DNA of 64,000 nucleotides from Streptomyces fildesensis (GCF_016107395.1 NZ_JAAIKO010000037.1:23555-87554), one strand, 5' to 3'. Counted from the stretch's first letter, positions 1 through 10,300 are shown. Numbers and translations: made by a program. Notes: generated by a model from the letters alone, not told the origin.

Positions 1-1697
1 GCGATGGCGGCCGCGTCGAGTCCGGGCAGTGCGCGGACCCGTGCGACGGTCGCCGCGTCGAGGCCGCCGGCATCCGACGTCACGACGAAGTCGGCCGCCG
101 ACTGCGCGCGCGTCTCCGCCGCCTTGGCGGCGTTGACGGTCGCGGTGACCCCGAGCAGGGACCCGGCCAGGGCGACGGTGATCAGTACGGGCGCGGCGAC
201 GGCCGCCGTACGCCGCACCCCGGCCAGCACGTTCTCCCGTACGAGCCGGCCGGCGATGCCCGGCAGCCGAGCGGGCAGCCAGGCCAGCGCCTTCGTCAGC
301 GGCCCCACCACGACGGGTGCGAGCAGCGCGAACGCCGTGATCAGCAGCATCGGTTGGGTGGTGTACGTCTTGCGGTGCAGCGCGTCGGACGGATCGGTGA
401 GCACCTGCCGGACGAGCAGGCCGAGGCCGAGCAGCAGCAGTCCGCCGCCGGCCACCCAGCGCCCGGCCGTCATGGTGCGGCGGTCGACCGAGGCCTCGCG
501 CAGCGCCTCCATCGGACCCACGCGCCCGGCCCGGCGGCTCGCCGCCCAGGCGCCCGCGAGCGCGACGCCGAGCCCCGTCCCGAAGGCCGTCCAGTACGGC
601 CACGCGTCGCCGCCGATCGCGAACCAGGACGGTGCGATGTCGGCGTCCACCAGCCACGCCGCCAGCCTTGGCGCCCCGAACCGTCCCAGGACGCAGCCGG
701 CCGCCGAGGCCACCGCGCCCACCACCGCGGCCTCGACGATCACCAGCCGCCGGAGCTGCCGCGGCGCGGCACCGGCCGCCCGCAGCAGGGCGAACTCCCG
801 CCGCCGCTGCGCCACGGCGAAGGCGAACGTCGACGCGACGACGAACACCGACACGAACCCGGTGACCCCGCCGGCCGTTCCCAGCAGGGCGTTCACCGTC
901 GTCAGCGCCTCGCTGTCGCGGTCCGGGTCGGGATCGGCCCGGCGCCGGTCGTCACCGGTGAGGACGTCCAGGTCCCCGGGCGCGGAGGCCCGTACGGCGG
1001 CCGGGTCCGCGTACACCACGACCGTGTCGATCCGGGGCGCCAGCCGCGCCGCCTCCGCGTCCGTGAAGAACACCGCGTGCTCGAAACCCGCGTGCTCGAA
1101 ACCCGGGTCCTCGAAACCCGGGTCCTCGAAACCCGGGTCCTCGAAACCCGAGTCCGGAGCCGTTCCGACGACAGTTCTGACGACGGTGCCGACGACCGTC
1201 CGGGCCGCGCTGACACCGTCCGGGGTGTGCAGCGTGACTCGGGCGCCCGGTGCGGCCCAGCCGCCCGTCGTCACGATCTCGCCGGGGGTCGCGGGCGCGC
1301 GGCCGGCGGTGAGCCGGTAGGGGGTGAAGGCCGCCGCCGACCAGGCGTGGCCGACCGTGCCGGCCGGGGTGCCGTCCGCACGCACCGGGAACGTACGGTC
1401 CTGGACGGTGCGCCCGAGCCGGGCCAGCGCGGCGGCGGTGGCCGCCGGGACCGGCCGGGGGCGGTCGAGCCGCTTCTCGCGCACCCCGTGCGCGGTGGTG
1501 ACCCGCAGCGTGTCCGTGCCGCGCACGACCACCGGGGCCGCCGCGAACCGTTCGGGCGCCCGGTGCGGGGCATTGAGGGTGGCGGCCAGCGCCAGGCCCA
1601 TCGTGGCGATCAGGCCGACGCCCAGCGCGAGGGCGACGAAGCTGCCGGCGAAGGTGGCCCAGCGGGCGCGGAGGGTGCGCAGCGCGATGTTCAGCAT
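1..1697 (-). CDS. FtsX-family ABC transporter permease, 3' end outside window
   Basis: The minus-strand frame from ATG at 1697 stays open to the window edge, giving about 565 residues. The N terminus (MLNIALRTLRARW, then a hydrophobic segment) is a short cytoplasmic stretch plus first membrane helix. An extracytoplasmic region follows, then a cluster of helices around 920-360 containing the 'QRRREFALLRAAGA' type sequence diagnostic of FtsX/MacB permeases, and a second set of helices near the edge. This duplicated architecture is usual for the roughly 800-residue actinobacterial members, which export lipids or peptides with a separate ATPase, probably encoded to the left. The extracytoplasmic domain carries an in-frame 15-bp tandem repeat. 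It is divergent from the response regulator at 1826. Confidence 0.85.
   Translation of the reverse strand, partial: MLNIALRTLRARWATFAGSFVALALGVGLIATMGLALAATLNAPHRAPERFAAAPVVVRGTDTLRVTTAHGVREKRLDRPRPVPAATAAALARLGRTVQDRTFPVRADGTPAGTVGHAWSAAAFTPYRLTAGRAPATPGEIVTTGGWAAPGARVTLHTPDGVSAARTVVGTVVRTVVGTAPDSGFEDPGFEDPGFEDPGFEHAGFEHAVFFTDAEAARLAPRIDTVVVYADPAAVRASAPGDLDVLTGDDRRRADPDPDRDSEALTTVNALLGTAGGVTGFVSVFVVASTFAFAVAQRRREFALLRAAGAAPRQLRRLVIVEAAVVGAVASAAGCVLGRFGAPRLAAWLVDADIAPSWFAIGGDAWPYWTAFGTGLGVALAGAWAASRRAGRVGPMEALREASVDRRTMTAGRWVAGGGLLLLGLGLLVRQVLTDPSDALHRKTYTTQPMLLITAFALLAPVVVGPLTKALAWLPARLPGIAGRLVRENVLAGVRRTAAVAAPVLITVALAGSLLGVTATVNAAKAAETRAQSAADFVVTSDAGGLDAATVARVRALPGLDAAAI
1075..1149. repeat. 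In-frame 15-bp tandem repeat (5 copies) inside the FtsX-type gene
   Basis: Five 15-bp units (1075-1089, 1090-1104, 1105-1119, 1120-1134, 1135-1149) alternate between gcgtgctcgaaaccc and gggtcctcgaaaccc. Read on the minus strand they encode GFEDP, GFEDP, GFEDP, GFEHA, GFEHA in the predicted extracytoplasmic domain. The period keeps the frame, so copy number could vary without breaking the gene. Confidence 0.9.
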
Positions 1698-1825
1698 GCG
1701 CTCCAGCCAATCGGCGGCGGGCCGCCCGCACAGCACGGCAGGACGGAGTCCTCGGGTATGCCTGGCCCTACCTCCGAGGCCGCTGGGCCTCCGTCCGGTC
1801 CGCGCCGGCTGGCAGAATCCAGCGC

Positions 1826-2479
1826 GTGGAACGAGAACTGCGCATCGTGCTCGCCGAGGACAGCGTCCTGCTCCGCGAAGGGCTGGTAGGCCTGCTCGCG
1901 CGTTTCGGGCACCAGGTCGTCGCGGCGGTCGGGGACGCCGAGGCGCTGATGGCGGCGGTCGCCGAGCACGACCCGGACATCGTCGTCACCGATGTGCGCA
2001 TGCCGCCCGGCCTGCAGGACGAGGGGCTGCGCGCCGCCGTCGCGCTGCGCGCACAGCGCCCGTCGCTGCCGGTGCTCGTCCTGAGCCAGTACGTGCAGCA
2101 CAGCTACGCCGCCGAGCTGCTCGACTCGGGCGACGGGTCCGGCGTCGGCTATCTGCTCAAGGACCGGGTGGGCCAGGTCGAGGAGTTCCTCGACGCGTTG
2201 CGCCGGGTCGCGGACGGCGGCACCGTCGTCGACCCGGAGGTCGTCCGCCAGCTGCTGCGCCGCCGGCGCGATCCGCTGGAGCGGCTGTCCGCGCGGGAAC
2301 GCGAGGTGCTGGGGCTGATCGCGGAGGGCCGGTCGAACGCGTCGATCGCCCGTGAGCTGGTGGTCTCCGAGGCGGCCGTCGGCAAACACATCGGCAGCAT
2401 CCTCAGCAAGCTGGACCTGCCGCCCGCCGAGGAGACCCACCGCCGGGTCCTGGCGGTCCTGGCCTTCCTACGGGCCTGA
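1826..2479 (+). CDS. NarL/LuxR-type two-component response regulator
   Basis: 217 residues starting at GTG. The receiver domain (about 1-125) has the acidic pair E11/D12, phospho-acceptor D56 in 'VVTDVRMP' and conserved K112. The LuxR-type helix-turn-helix spans about 152-200 ('LSAREREVLGLIAEG'). It should bind DNA as a phosphorylated dimer. No histidine kinase is adjacent in the window. The divergent FtsX-type permease 129 bp away is a plausible target, since Streptomyces often places such pairs beside FtsX transporters. The kinase at 21352-22719 also lacks an adjacent regulator, but pairing them would be speculative. A hairpin terminator follows. Confidence 0.93.
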   Translation: MERELRIVLAEDSVLLREGLVGLLARFGHQVVAAVGDAEALMAAVAEHDPDIVVTDVRMPPGLQDEGLRAAVALRAQRPSLPVLVLSQYVQHSYAAELLDSGDGSGVGYLLKDRVGQVEEFLDALRRVADGGTVVDPEVVRQLLRRRRDPLERLSAREREVLGLIAEGRSNASIARELVVSEAAVGKHIGSILSKLDLPPAEETHRRVLAVLAFLRA

Positions 2480-2570
2480 CCAGGGCCTTGCTCAGGGCCT
2501 GAGCAGGGCCCTGAGCAAGGCCCGACCAGGACGTGAGCCGGGCCTGGCCAAGGCCTGACGAGCCGCTGGG
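2477..2570 (+). terminator. Terminator hairpin inside a degenerate stop-spanning repeat
   Basis: Arms at 2483-2498 (gggccttgctcagggc) and 2508-2523 pair perfectly over 16 bp around a 9-nt loop, just after the stop at 2479. The hairpin sits in an 11-12-bp degenerate repeat related to the last codons (cgggcctga) that continues to about 2570 and supplies further TGA triplets in the other frames. There is no U-tract, which is normal for Streptomyces. Confidence 0.75.
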
Positions 2571-2732
2571 CCACCCCCGGACCGGCCGCCGGCGTCATCG
2601 GAGGTATGCCCAGCCTTTGCCGATGCTTTGAGCACTGAGGGGCTGATTGGACGCACGTCCGGGTGACAATGCGACAGTCGACGCATATCCCCGGGCACCC
2701 CTGGCCCATCTCTACGCGAAGCGAGGATCCCC

Positions 2733-2975
2733 GTGTTGCGAAACGGGCTGGAGCCGTGGCACCTGATCGTGGTGGCGCTGGTTCTGATCATGCTGTTCGG
2801 TTCCAAGAAGCTGCCCGACGCCGCCCGCGGTCTCGGCAAGTCCATGCGCATCCTGAAGTCCGAGGCGCGTGCGCTGAAGGCCGACGACGCCGCCGCGACC
2901 GCGACCGCCGCCACGGCCACCCCCGCGGACGCCAAGCCGGCCCCCGCACCCGAGGCGCACACCCACACCTCGTAG
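2733..2975 (+). CDS. tatA: Sec-independent translocase subunit, TatA/TatE type
   Basis: 80 residues starting at GTG, with GAGG at 2723-2726 as ribosome-binding site. There is an N-terminal membrane helix (about 9-23), the 'FGSKKLPDAARGLGKSMRILKSE' region as hinge plus amphipathic helix (about 22-44), and an Ala/Thr/Pro-rich acidic tail. TatA oligomers form the pore that exports folded twin-arginine proteins. Length and motif order fit the family. Streptomyces usually has a main tatA with tatC elsewhere, so this may be a second copy. No tatB or tatC is nearby. Confidence 0.88.
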   Translation: MLRNGLEPWHLIVVALVLIMLFGSKKLPDAARGLGKSMRILKSEARALKADDAAATATAATATPADAKPAPAPEAHTHTS

Positions 2976-3069
2976 CGGGTCCGCCCTTCCGGATTCCGGC
3001 AGTCTTGATAGGTTCCTGACGCCCGGAAGCCGGGCGTCGGAAGTTCGCGGTAGTGGCGGGGGACGCGCA

Positions 3070-4152
3070 GTGGCAGCACGGGGTATACCGCCCGAGTACG
3101 TGGACGGGTACGAGGAGCTCCTCGCCGACATTTCCCGCAGCGGCCGCGCGCTGCGCCGCGACGAGCGTGAGGCCCGCCGTGAGCTGGGGGAGCGGGCCGC
3201 CGACGCCGGTTACGGCCTGCGGGAGCTGGTCGACGCCTATCTGGGTGCCACCCGCCGGTCCTGGTCGGCGCTGCCCGGCGTCGCCGAGGCCCGCAGCGCG
3301 GCCGATCTGCGCCACGTCGGCGAATCCGTCCTCGCGGCGGTGGAGGCCGGGGTGGCGGCACTCGCCGAAGGGCATGAGCGGTCGCACCGGCTCGCGGTCC
3401 GCAAGGAGGAAGCCGCCCGCCGGGAGTTCGTCGACGATCTGCTGTACGGGCGCAGCGACCCGGGGCGGCTGGCCGAGCGCGCCGAGCGCTTCGGGCTCCG
3501 GCTGGCCGGCCGCCATGTGGTGGCCGTCGCCACCGGGACCGAGGCGTACGACGACGGCCATCCCCTCGTCCACCGCGTGGAACGGGACCTGACCGGACGG
3601 TTCGGCGACCACGATGTGCTGCTCGCCACCAAGGGCGGCCGGTTCGTGTGCATCGCGCCCGCCTCGGAACAGGCCGTCCTGGACGCCTTCGTCAAGCTCG
3701 CCGGCGAGGTGCGGGTGGCGCTGGGCCGCCCCCACGGAGGTCCCGGCGGGGTGGTCCGGAGTTACGAGGAGGCGCTCAGCGCCCTCGACCTCGGGGACCG
3801 CCTCGGCCTCGACGCCCGCGTCCTGAACTCGGCGGACCTGCTCGTCTTCCCCGTCCTCATGCGTGACCGCGCGGCGATGGCCGACCTCGTACGGGCCGTG
3901 CTCGGCCCGCTGGAGGAGGCCCGCGGCGGCGCTCTGCCGCTGCTGCAGACCCTGGGGGCGTACGCGGCCGCCGGCTATGTGGGCGCCGAGGCGGCCCGCC
4001 GTCTCGATCTCAGCGTCCGGGCGCTCAGCTACCGCATCGAACGCATCGCGGCCCTCACCGGGTTCGACCCCGACGACGCCCTCCAGCGCTACACCCTGGA
4101 GACGGCAGCGCTGGGCGCCCGTCTGCTGGACTGGCCGCAACGACCGCTGTAG
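3070..4152 (+). CDS. PucR/CdaR-type transcriptional regulator
   Basis: 360 residues from GTG with a G-rich Shine-Dalgarno sequence just upstream. The N-terminal half is helical. The middle resembles the GGDEF-like sensory domain of CdaR proteins. The C terminus (about 300-350, 'LGAYAAAGYVGAEAARRLDLSVRALSYRIERI') is the PucR-type helix-turn-helix. Family members regulate sugar diacid, purine or amino acid pathways, and the effector here cannot be inferred. It appears to be a single-gene unit. A 9-bp tandem repeat (three copies, 4179-4205) follows. Confidence 0.85.
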   Translation: MAARGIPPEYVDGYEELLADISRSGRALRRDEREARRELGERAADAGYGLRELVDAYLGATRRSWSALPGVAEARSAADLRHVGESVLAAVEAGVAALAEGHERSHRLAVRKEEAARREFVDDLLYGRSDPGRLAERAERFGLRLAGRHVVAVATGTEAYDDGHPLVHRVERDLTGRFGDHDVLLATKGGRFVCIAPASEQAVLDAFVKLAGEVRVALGRPHGGPGGVVRSYEEALSALDLGDRLGLDARVLNSADLLVFPVLMRDRAAMADLVRAVLGPLEEARGGALPLLQTLGAYAAAGYVGAEAARRLDLSVRALSYRIERIAALTGFDPDDALQRYTLETAALGARLLDWPQRPL

Positions 4153-4178
4153 GACGGGCTGTTGATCGGTTCGTCGAA

Positions 4179-4205
4179 GCCGGAGAGGCCGGCGAGGCCG
4201 GCGAG
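4179..4205. repeat. 9-bp tandem repeat downstream of the PucR/CdaR gene
   Basis: Three copies of gccggmgag (4179-4187, 4188-4196, 4197-4205) lie 27 bp after the stop codon. They are noncoding on the sense strand and form no obvious hairpin. Confidence 0.8.
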
Positions 4206-4338
4206 GCGGCAGGGCCCCAGGGGCGTTAGTAGGACGTCAGAGACGCGTCAAGACTGCCGGGATCGGGCAATGTGGCCGCGCGGCACCCGGTGCCACCATC
4301 TCCCGTGACGGACGGTTGGGAATCGGGGGGTCAGTGCC

Positions 4339-5028
4339 ATGGGGGAGTTCGTGAGAACTGCGCTGGCGTTCCCGACCGTCCTGTTCAGCTTCGCGCTCCT
4401 GGTCGTCATCGGCTTCTGGCTGCTGGCACTGATGGGCGGCGTCTCCGCCCACGGCCACGCGGGACCTGCCGGACACGGTCAGGGCCATGGGGGACACGGT
4501 CACGGTCATGGGGGACACGGGAACGACGGTGGCCATCACGATGGCCACGACCCCGGCGGCGAGGGCCTGTTGGCGGCTGCCGGGCTCGACGGGGTGCCGG
4601 TCACGGTCGTCCTCTCGCTGCTGACCACCGTCGCCTGGTTCGTGAGCCTGGCAGGCAGCGCGCTGCTGGACGGCACCGGCGCGCACGGGCCCGTCCGCGT
4701 CCTGCTCGGCATCGCGGTCCTCGCCGTGGCCCTGGCGGGCGCGTGGTCCGCGACCTGGGTACTGGTGCGGCCGCTGCGCCGGCTCTTCCCCGAGGTGCGG
4801 CCGCCTTCGCGGGAGGACTTCGTCGGCAGCCTGTGTGTCATCCGCACCGGGCGGGTCGGTACGGACTTCGGCCAGGCCGAAGTCACCGCGCCGGACGGCT
4901 CGTCCGCGGTCGTCCAGGTCCGGCAGACCGGTGAGGACACCTTCGCCTCCGGGAGCACCGCACTTCTCTACGAGTACGAGCCGGCGGGCGAGTTCTTCTG
5001 GGTCGCACCCTTCGACCCGGTCACATAG
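4339..5028 (+). CDS. YqiJ/NfeD-like OB-fold membrane protein with His-rich segment
   Basis: 229 residues from ATG, with GGGGGTC upstream. An N-terminal membrane helix (about 10-34) is followed by an insert of about 30 residues (38-68) in which roughly one residue in three is His and most others are Gly. Two more helices follow (about 80-108 and 118-142), then a soluble C-terminal domain (about 155-229) of OB-fold type. The architecture matches YqiJ/NfeD proteins, which partner flotillins in membrane microdomains. The flotillin gene begins 142 bp downstream. The His/Gly segment could bind metal, which is inference. The stop codon lies inside a perfect 13-bp tandem repeat. Confidence 0.75.
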   Translation: MGEFVRTALAFPTVLFSFALLVVIGFWLLALMGGVSAHGHAGPAGHGQGHGGHGHGHGGHGNDGGHHDGHDPGGEGLLAAAGLDGVPVTVVLSLLTTVAWFVSLAGSALLDGTGAHGPVRVLLGIAVLAVALAGAWSATWVLVRPLRRLFPEVRPPSREDFVGSLCVIRTGRVGTDFGQAEVTAPDGSSAVVQVRQTGEDTFASGSTALLYEYEPAGEFFWVAPFDPVT

Positions 5029-5041
5029 CCCGGTCACATAG
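5016..5041. repeat. Perfect 13-bp tandem duplication spanning a stop codon
   Basis: The unit cccggtcacatag occurs at 5016-5028 and again at 5029-5041. The first copy ends with the real stop TAG. The second copy places another TAG 13 nt later, in frame +1. Confidence 0.95.
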
Positions 5042-5170
5042 CCCGTGCCGCCACCCCGATCCCTCACCTGACACGTGTCCGACGACACGTGACACCCCGT
5101 CATGTCCCGCACCGCCCACCGCCCCATCCACCACCGAACACTCTCCGCACTCTTCGACTGAGGATCCGCC

Positions 5171-7243
5171 ATGGATGCCACCGCCATAGGGATCGGCGTA
5201 CTGATCGCCGTCCTCCTGCTCATCGCGCTCGGTGTGGTGTTCACCGTCAGCCGGCTCTTCCGCAAGGTGGAGCAGGGCCAGGCGCTGATCATCTCCAGGA
5301 CCAAGCACGTGGACGTCACCTTCACCGGCGCCGTGGTGCTCCCGATCCTCCACAACGCCGAGCAGATGGACATCTCGGTGAAGACGATCGAGATCAAGCG
5401 CACCGGCCGCGAGGGCCTGATCTGCCAGGACAACATCCGCGCCGACATCCACCTGACGTTCTTCGTCCGCGTGAACAAGACCACCGAGGACGTCATCAAG
5501 GTCGCCCAGGCGATCGGTACGGCTCGGGCGAGCCACCAGGAGACGCTGCAGGCGCTGTTCGCCGCGAAGTTCTCCGAGGCGCTCAAGACCGTCGGCAAGC
5601 AGCTGGACTTCGTCGACCTCTACACCCAGCGCGACCACTTCCGCGACCAGATCATCCAGGTCATCGGCACCGACCTGAACGGCTACCACCTCGAGGACGC
5701 CGCGATCGACTTCCTCGAACAGACCCCGATGACCCAGCTGGACGCCGCCAACATCCTCGACGCGCAGGGCATCCGGAAGATCACCGAGCTGACCGCCATC
5801 GAGCACGTGCGCACCAACGAGTTCCAGCGCACCGAGCAGAAGGAGATCACCCGGCAGAACGTCGAGGCCCGCGAGACCATCCTGGAGCTGGAACGGCGGC
5901 AGGCCGAGGCCGAGATCAAGCAGCGCCGGGAGGTCGAGACACTCCGTGCCAAGGAGGAGTCGTCCACGATGCGCGTCCAGGAGGAGGAACGGCTCGGCTC
6001 GCAGGGCGCGTTCATCCGGACCGAGGAGCTGCTCGGCATCCAGCGGGAGAACCAGGGCCGCGAGATCGCCGTGGCGCAGAAGAACCGTGAACGGGTCATC
6101 GCCGTCGAGAACGAGCGGATCGAGAAGGACCGGCTGCTGGAGGTCATCGCCCGCGAGCGCGAGACGGAGCTGTCCCGGATCTCCAAGGACAAGGAGGTCG
6201 AGGCGGAACGCCGCGAGGTCGCCGATGTGATCCGCGAGCGCATCGCCGTCGACCGCACCGTCGCCGAGCAGGAGGAGAGCATCAAGGCGCTGCGGCTGGT
6301 GCAGGAGGCGGAACGGGAGCGGCAGGCGCTCATCGTGCGGGCCGAGGGCCAGGCGCAGGAGAAGCTCGTCAAGGACATCAAGGCGGCGGAGGCGGCCGAG
6401 CAGTCCGCGACCCACCGGGCGCGTGAGGCGCTGACCATGGCCGAGTCCCGCAAGCAGGCGTCCGAGCTCGACGCCCAGGCCAAGATCCGGCTCGCCGAGG
6501 GCATGCGGGCCGAGGCGGCCGCCGCCGGGCTCGCCGAGGTCGAGGTGCGGGAGCGCAGCGCCGAGGCGATCGAGAAGGTCGGACTGGCGGAGGCGGCCGT
6601 CGCGCGGGAGAAGAACACCGTCGAGGCCGAGGGCATCGGCCGCCGGCTGAAGGAGGAGGCCGCGGGGCTCACCGACAAGGCCGCCGCCATGGCCGCGCTC
6701 GACGACGCCTCACGCGGCCACGAGGAGTACCGGCTGCGGCTGGCGGCGGAGAAGGACATCCGGCTCGCGAGCCTGGACATGCAGCGCCAGGTGGCGGAGG
6801 CGCAGGCCACGGTGCTCGCCACCGGCCTGGAGTCGGCGACCATCAGCATCGTCGGCGGCGAGAGCGTCTTCTTCGACCGGGTGGTCGGCGCGATGTCGCT
6901 GGGCAAGAGCGTCGACGCGTTCGTGGACAGCTCCGACGCCGTCAAGGCGCTGGCCGGGCCGTGGCTGGACGGATCGTCGCGCTTCACCGAGGACGCCACC
7001 CGGGTGCTCGGCTCCCTCGGGAGCGGCGGCGTCCAGAACCTGACGGTGTCCGCGCTCCTGATGCGGCTCATCGCGTCCGGCGGCCCGCAGTCCGGCGGAC
7101 TCCAGCAGCTGCTCGACCAGGCCAACTCGCTGGGCCTGGGCCAGCTCCCGCTGGACGCGCTCGGCAGTGCGGCCCCTGCCGCCGGCCCCGCCGCCGCCCC
7201 TCCCGCGGTCAACGGTGCCAAGCCGGCCGCCGCGCGCAACTGA
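5171..7243 (+). CDS. Flotillin / SPFH-domain protein (YqiK-like)
   Basis: 690 residues from ATG, with 'GAGGATCCGCC' upstream. One N-terminal membrane helix (about 5-27) precedes the SPFH/PHB domain (about 30-230). A long charged heptad-rich coiled coil of about 300 residues (Glu/Arg/Ala/Lys) follows, then a C-terminal flotillin domain ending in an Ala/Pro tail. The order and size match bacterial YqiK flotillins, which organise detergent-resistant membrane domains. It lies between an OB-fold partner upstream and a giant AAA ATPase 66 bp downstream, all on the same strand, so they are probably cotranscribed. Confidence 0.92.
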   Translation: MDATAIGIGVLIAVLLLIALGVVFTVSRLFRKVEQGQALIISRTKHVDVTFTGAVVLPILHNAEQMDISVKTIEIKRTGREGLICQDNIRADIHLTFFVRVNKTTEDVIKVAQAIGTARASHQETLQALFAAKFSEALKTVGKQLDFVDLYTQRDHFRDQIIQVIGTDLNGYHLEDAAIDFLEQTPMTQLDAANILDAQGIRKITELTAIEHVRTNEFQRTEQKEITRQNVEARETILELERRQAEAEIKQRREVETLRAKEESSTMRVQEEERLGSQGAFIRTEELLGIQRENQGREIAVAQKNRERVIAVENERIEKDRLLEVIARERETELSRISKDKEVEAERREVADVIRERIAVDRTVAEQEESIKALRLVQEAERERQALIVRAEGQAQEKLVKDIKAAEAAEQSATHRAREALTMAESRKQASELDAQAKIRLAEGMRAEAAAAGLAEVEVRERSAEAIEKVGLAEAAVAREKNTVEAEGIGRRLKEEAAGLTDKAAAMAALDDASRGHEEYRLRLAAEKDIRLASLDMQRQVAEAQATVLATGLESATISIVGGESVFFDRVVGAMSLGKSVDAFVDSSDAVKALAGPWLDGSSRFTEDATRVLGSLGSGGVQNLTVSALLMRLIASGGPQSGGLQQLLDQANSLGLGQLPLDALGSAAPAAGPAAAPPAVNGAKPAAARN

Positions 7244-7309
7244 GCAGCACCACCCGCACGCACCCCTTGGCGCACGCGTCAGTGAACACATCGGTGAACG
7301 AGGCTGGAA

Positions 7310-10300
7310 GTGTCTGAGACCCGGATCGATGCCGGTACCTACGAGGTCCTGCGGGACCGGCTGGCCGCGTCCGCCAGAACGCTGGCGGTGCGCGCGGAGG
7401 CGCTGAACGCGCGCCGCCAGGAGGTGTTCGGGTCGGCCGAACTGCGGCTCGCCGGCACCGACCGGATCAGCACCGGGCACGCCTGTGTGCCGTGCGACAT
7501 CGCGCCCGTCGGCGAACGGCTGCTGTTCGGCGCCAACCCGGCGCCGGGCGGCCGGACGGACGGGCAGCCGGCGGTCGGCGAGGTGCTGAGCGTGCAGGGG
7601 GAGCCCGTCCCGGGGCTGCTCGACGACCCGCGCTTCGTCCGGGACTTCGACGAGCTGTACCGCTACTACCGGCAGACGCGGCTGACCCGGCTGCGCCCGC
7701 TGGACGGCAGGTTGCTGGCAGTCTTCCGGACCGGTCCCGCCGTCGACGACGTCCGCGTGCTGCGCTGGCGGCTGTCGGTGGACGGCTCCGCGACGTACGT
7801 CGACGCGCGCGGCGAGCGCGACCATGTGGTGCCGCCCACGCACGACTTCACCTGGACCGAAGCGACCCGCGAGGACCACGTCCCGGGCGCCCCCGCCACG
7901 ACGGGCGTCCCTGGCACTGCCGGCGTTCCGGGTACTCCCGGCGTCCAGGCCCGTGAGCCGCACATCGCGCTGCCCGGCGGTGTCTCGGTCTCGGTGGCCG
8001 GCGGGACGCTCACCGTCAACGACCACACCGAGCCGGTGGACGAGCCGCTGCAGTCGCTGGCCGACGCGGAGGTGGCGTACGCGGTCGTCGGGCCGCTGCT
8101 CGTGCTGCGGGTCCGCCCGTACAAGGAGACGGCGTGGCGCCACCTGGTCGTCCACACCCGGACCGGGGACGTGGCGCGGCTGGACGCGATCGGGCAGGCG
8201 TGCCGCCGGCTGCCCGAGGAGCAGGGGATCATCTTCCCCGGCGGCTACTGCCTGGCCACCGGCGCGATGCGCACCTTCGACGATGCCGGTGACGTCGGCG
8301 ACCTGGAGCCGGAGAGCGGCTTCGCCTTCGAGCGGCTGGTGCGCTCGGCGAACGGCGAGGACCTGCTCTACGTGTTCCACGCCGCCGCCACGGGACGCCG
8401 GCTGCTGCTCCCGTACAACATGATCAGCATGGCCGTGGCGACGCCGATCCGGACGCACGGCTACGCGCTGTTCGAGGACGGCACGCTCGTCACGATGCGG
8501 GCGGCCGGCGACGAGCCGACCCGGGTGCACCCGCTGCACCGCTGGCAGACCCCGTACCTCTCCGACAGCTACGCCGCCGCGCAGCCGGTCGGCACCGGAC
8601 CGCTGGAGCGGATCGGCAACCCGGACCTGGTGCGCGGCATCTCCGACTGCCTCTCGGTGGCCGCCACCGTCGCCGACACCGCACCGGCCGCCGCCGTCTT
8701 CGCGGCGCTGGCCGCCCTGTGCGCGCGGGTCCTGGACCGCTACCACTGGCTCGGCGAAGCGGAGTCGGGGGATCTGCGCGGGCCGCTGCAGGAGGTGCGG
8801 AGCACTGCCGAGCAGGTGCTGGCCGAGTACGAGCAGGTGCAGTCGCTGACCGCGCGGGCGGCAGAGGCCGTGGAGGAGGCGGCGGCCCGGATCGCGTCGG
8901 TGGTGCGGCGGGCGCGCGGCGAGGCCCCGAAGTCGGCCGCCGACTGGGTGGACCAGCTGTCGGAACTGCGCGCCGGGCAGGGCAGGCTGGAGACGCTGCG
9001 CGAGCTGCGCTACGCCGACCGGGACCGTATCGGCGAGCTGGCGGCCGGCCTGGACGCCGACCTCACCGCCGCCGCGCACCGCGCCGTCGCGCACCTCTCC
9101 CGCGAGGACGCCTTCGCCGACTACCGGGAACGCGTCGAGCGCGCGGGCGCCGAGGCGGAGGTCATCGCGGTCGTCGCGGACGCGGTACCGGTCGCGGAAC
9201 GGCTCGCCGAGCAGGCCGCCGCGCTGGAGACCGTCACCGGGATCGTCGGCACCCTGGAGATCGCCGACGCCACCGTCAGGACCGGCATCCTGGCGCGGAT
9301 CGCCGACGTCCTCGGCGGTGTGAACCGGGCCCGCGCGCTCCTCGACGCCCGCCGCAGGGAACTCCTCACCAGTGAGGGCCGCGCCGAGTTCGCCGCGGAA
9401 CTCGCCCTGCTCGCGCAGTCCGTCAGCAGCGCCCGCGCCGCCGCCGAAACGCCGGAGGCGTGCGACGAACAGCTCGGGCGGCTCCTCGTCCAGCTGGAGA
9501 ACCTCGAAGCGCGGTTCGCCGAATGGGACGAGTACCTCGCCGAGCTGGGCACCCGGCGCGAGGAGATCCACGAGACCTTCTCCGCGCGCCGGCAGACCCT
9601 CACGGACGAACGGGCCCGGCGCACCGAGCGGCTGGCGGGGTCCGCCGCCCGCATCCTCGACGGCGTACGGCGCCGCGCGGCGGGCCTGGCGACCCTCGAC
9701 GAGATCAACACCTACTTCGCGTCCGACCCCATGGCCGCCAAGGTCCGCAAGGTCGCGGACGAGCTGCGGGCCCTCGGCGACCCGGCGCGCGGCACCGAGC
9801 TCGACGGCCACCTCGCCGCCGCCCGCCAGGACGCGGGCCGCGCGCTGCGCGACCGCTTGGACCTGTACGACACGGGCGGCGCGGCCATCCGCCTCGGCCG
9901 GCACCGGTTCGCGGTCAACACCCAGCCCCTGGACCTCGCGCTGGTCCCGCACGAGGGCGGGCTCGCGTTCACCGTCACCGGCACCGACTACCGCGCGCCG
10001 GTGCGGGACGCTGCCTTCGCCGCCACCCGCCGCTTCTGGGACCGCCCGCTGGTCTCCGAGTCCCCCGACGTCTACCGCGCGGAGTACCTCGCGGCGACGC
10101 TGCTGCCGGAGGTCCCGCCGGGCGCGGACGACGGGGAACTGGCGGCCCTCGTCCGGGCCGCCGCCTCGTCCCGCCTGGACGAGGGCTATGAGCGCGGCGT
10201 CCACGACCACGACACCGTCACCCTGCTGCGCGCGCTGCTGGACCTGCACTCGACGGCCGGCCTGCTCCGCTACCCCTCCGCCGTCCGCGCCGCCGCGCAG

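Noticed and set aside
4..1889. Long plus-strand frames opposite the FtsX-type gene
   Set aside because: Composition is repetitive and the minus strand gives a clear permease with membrane helices.
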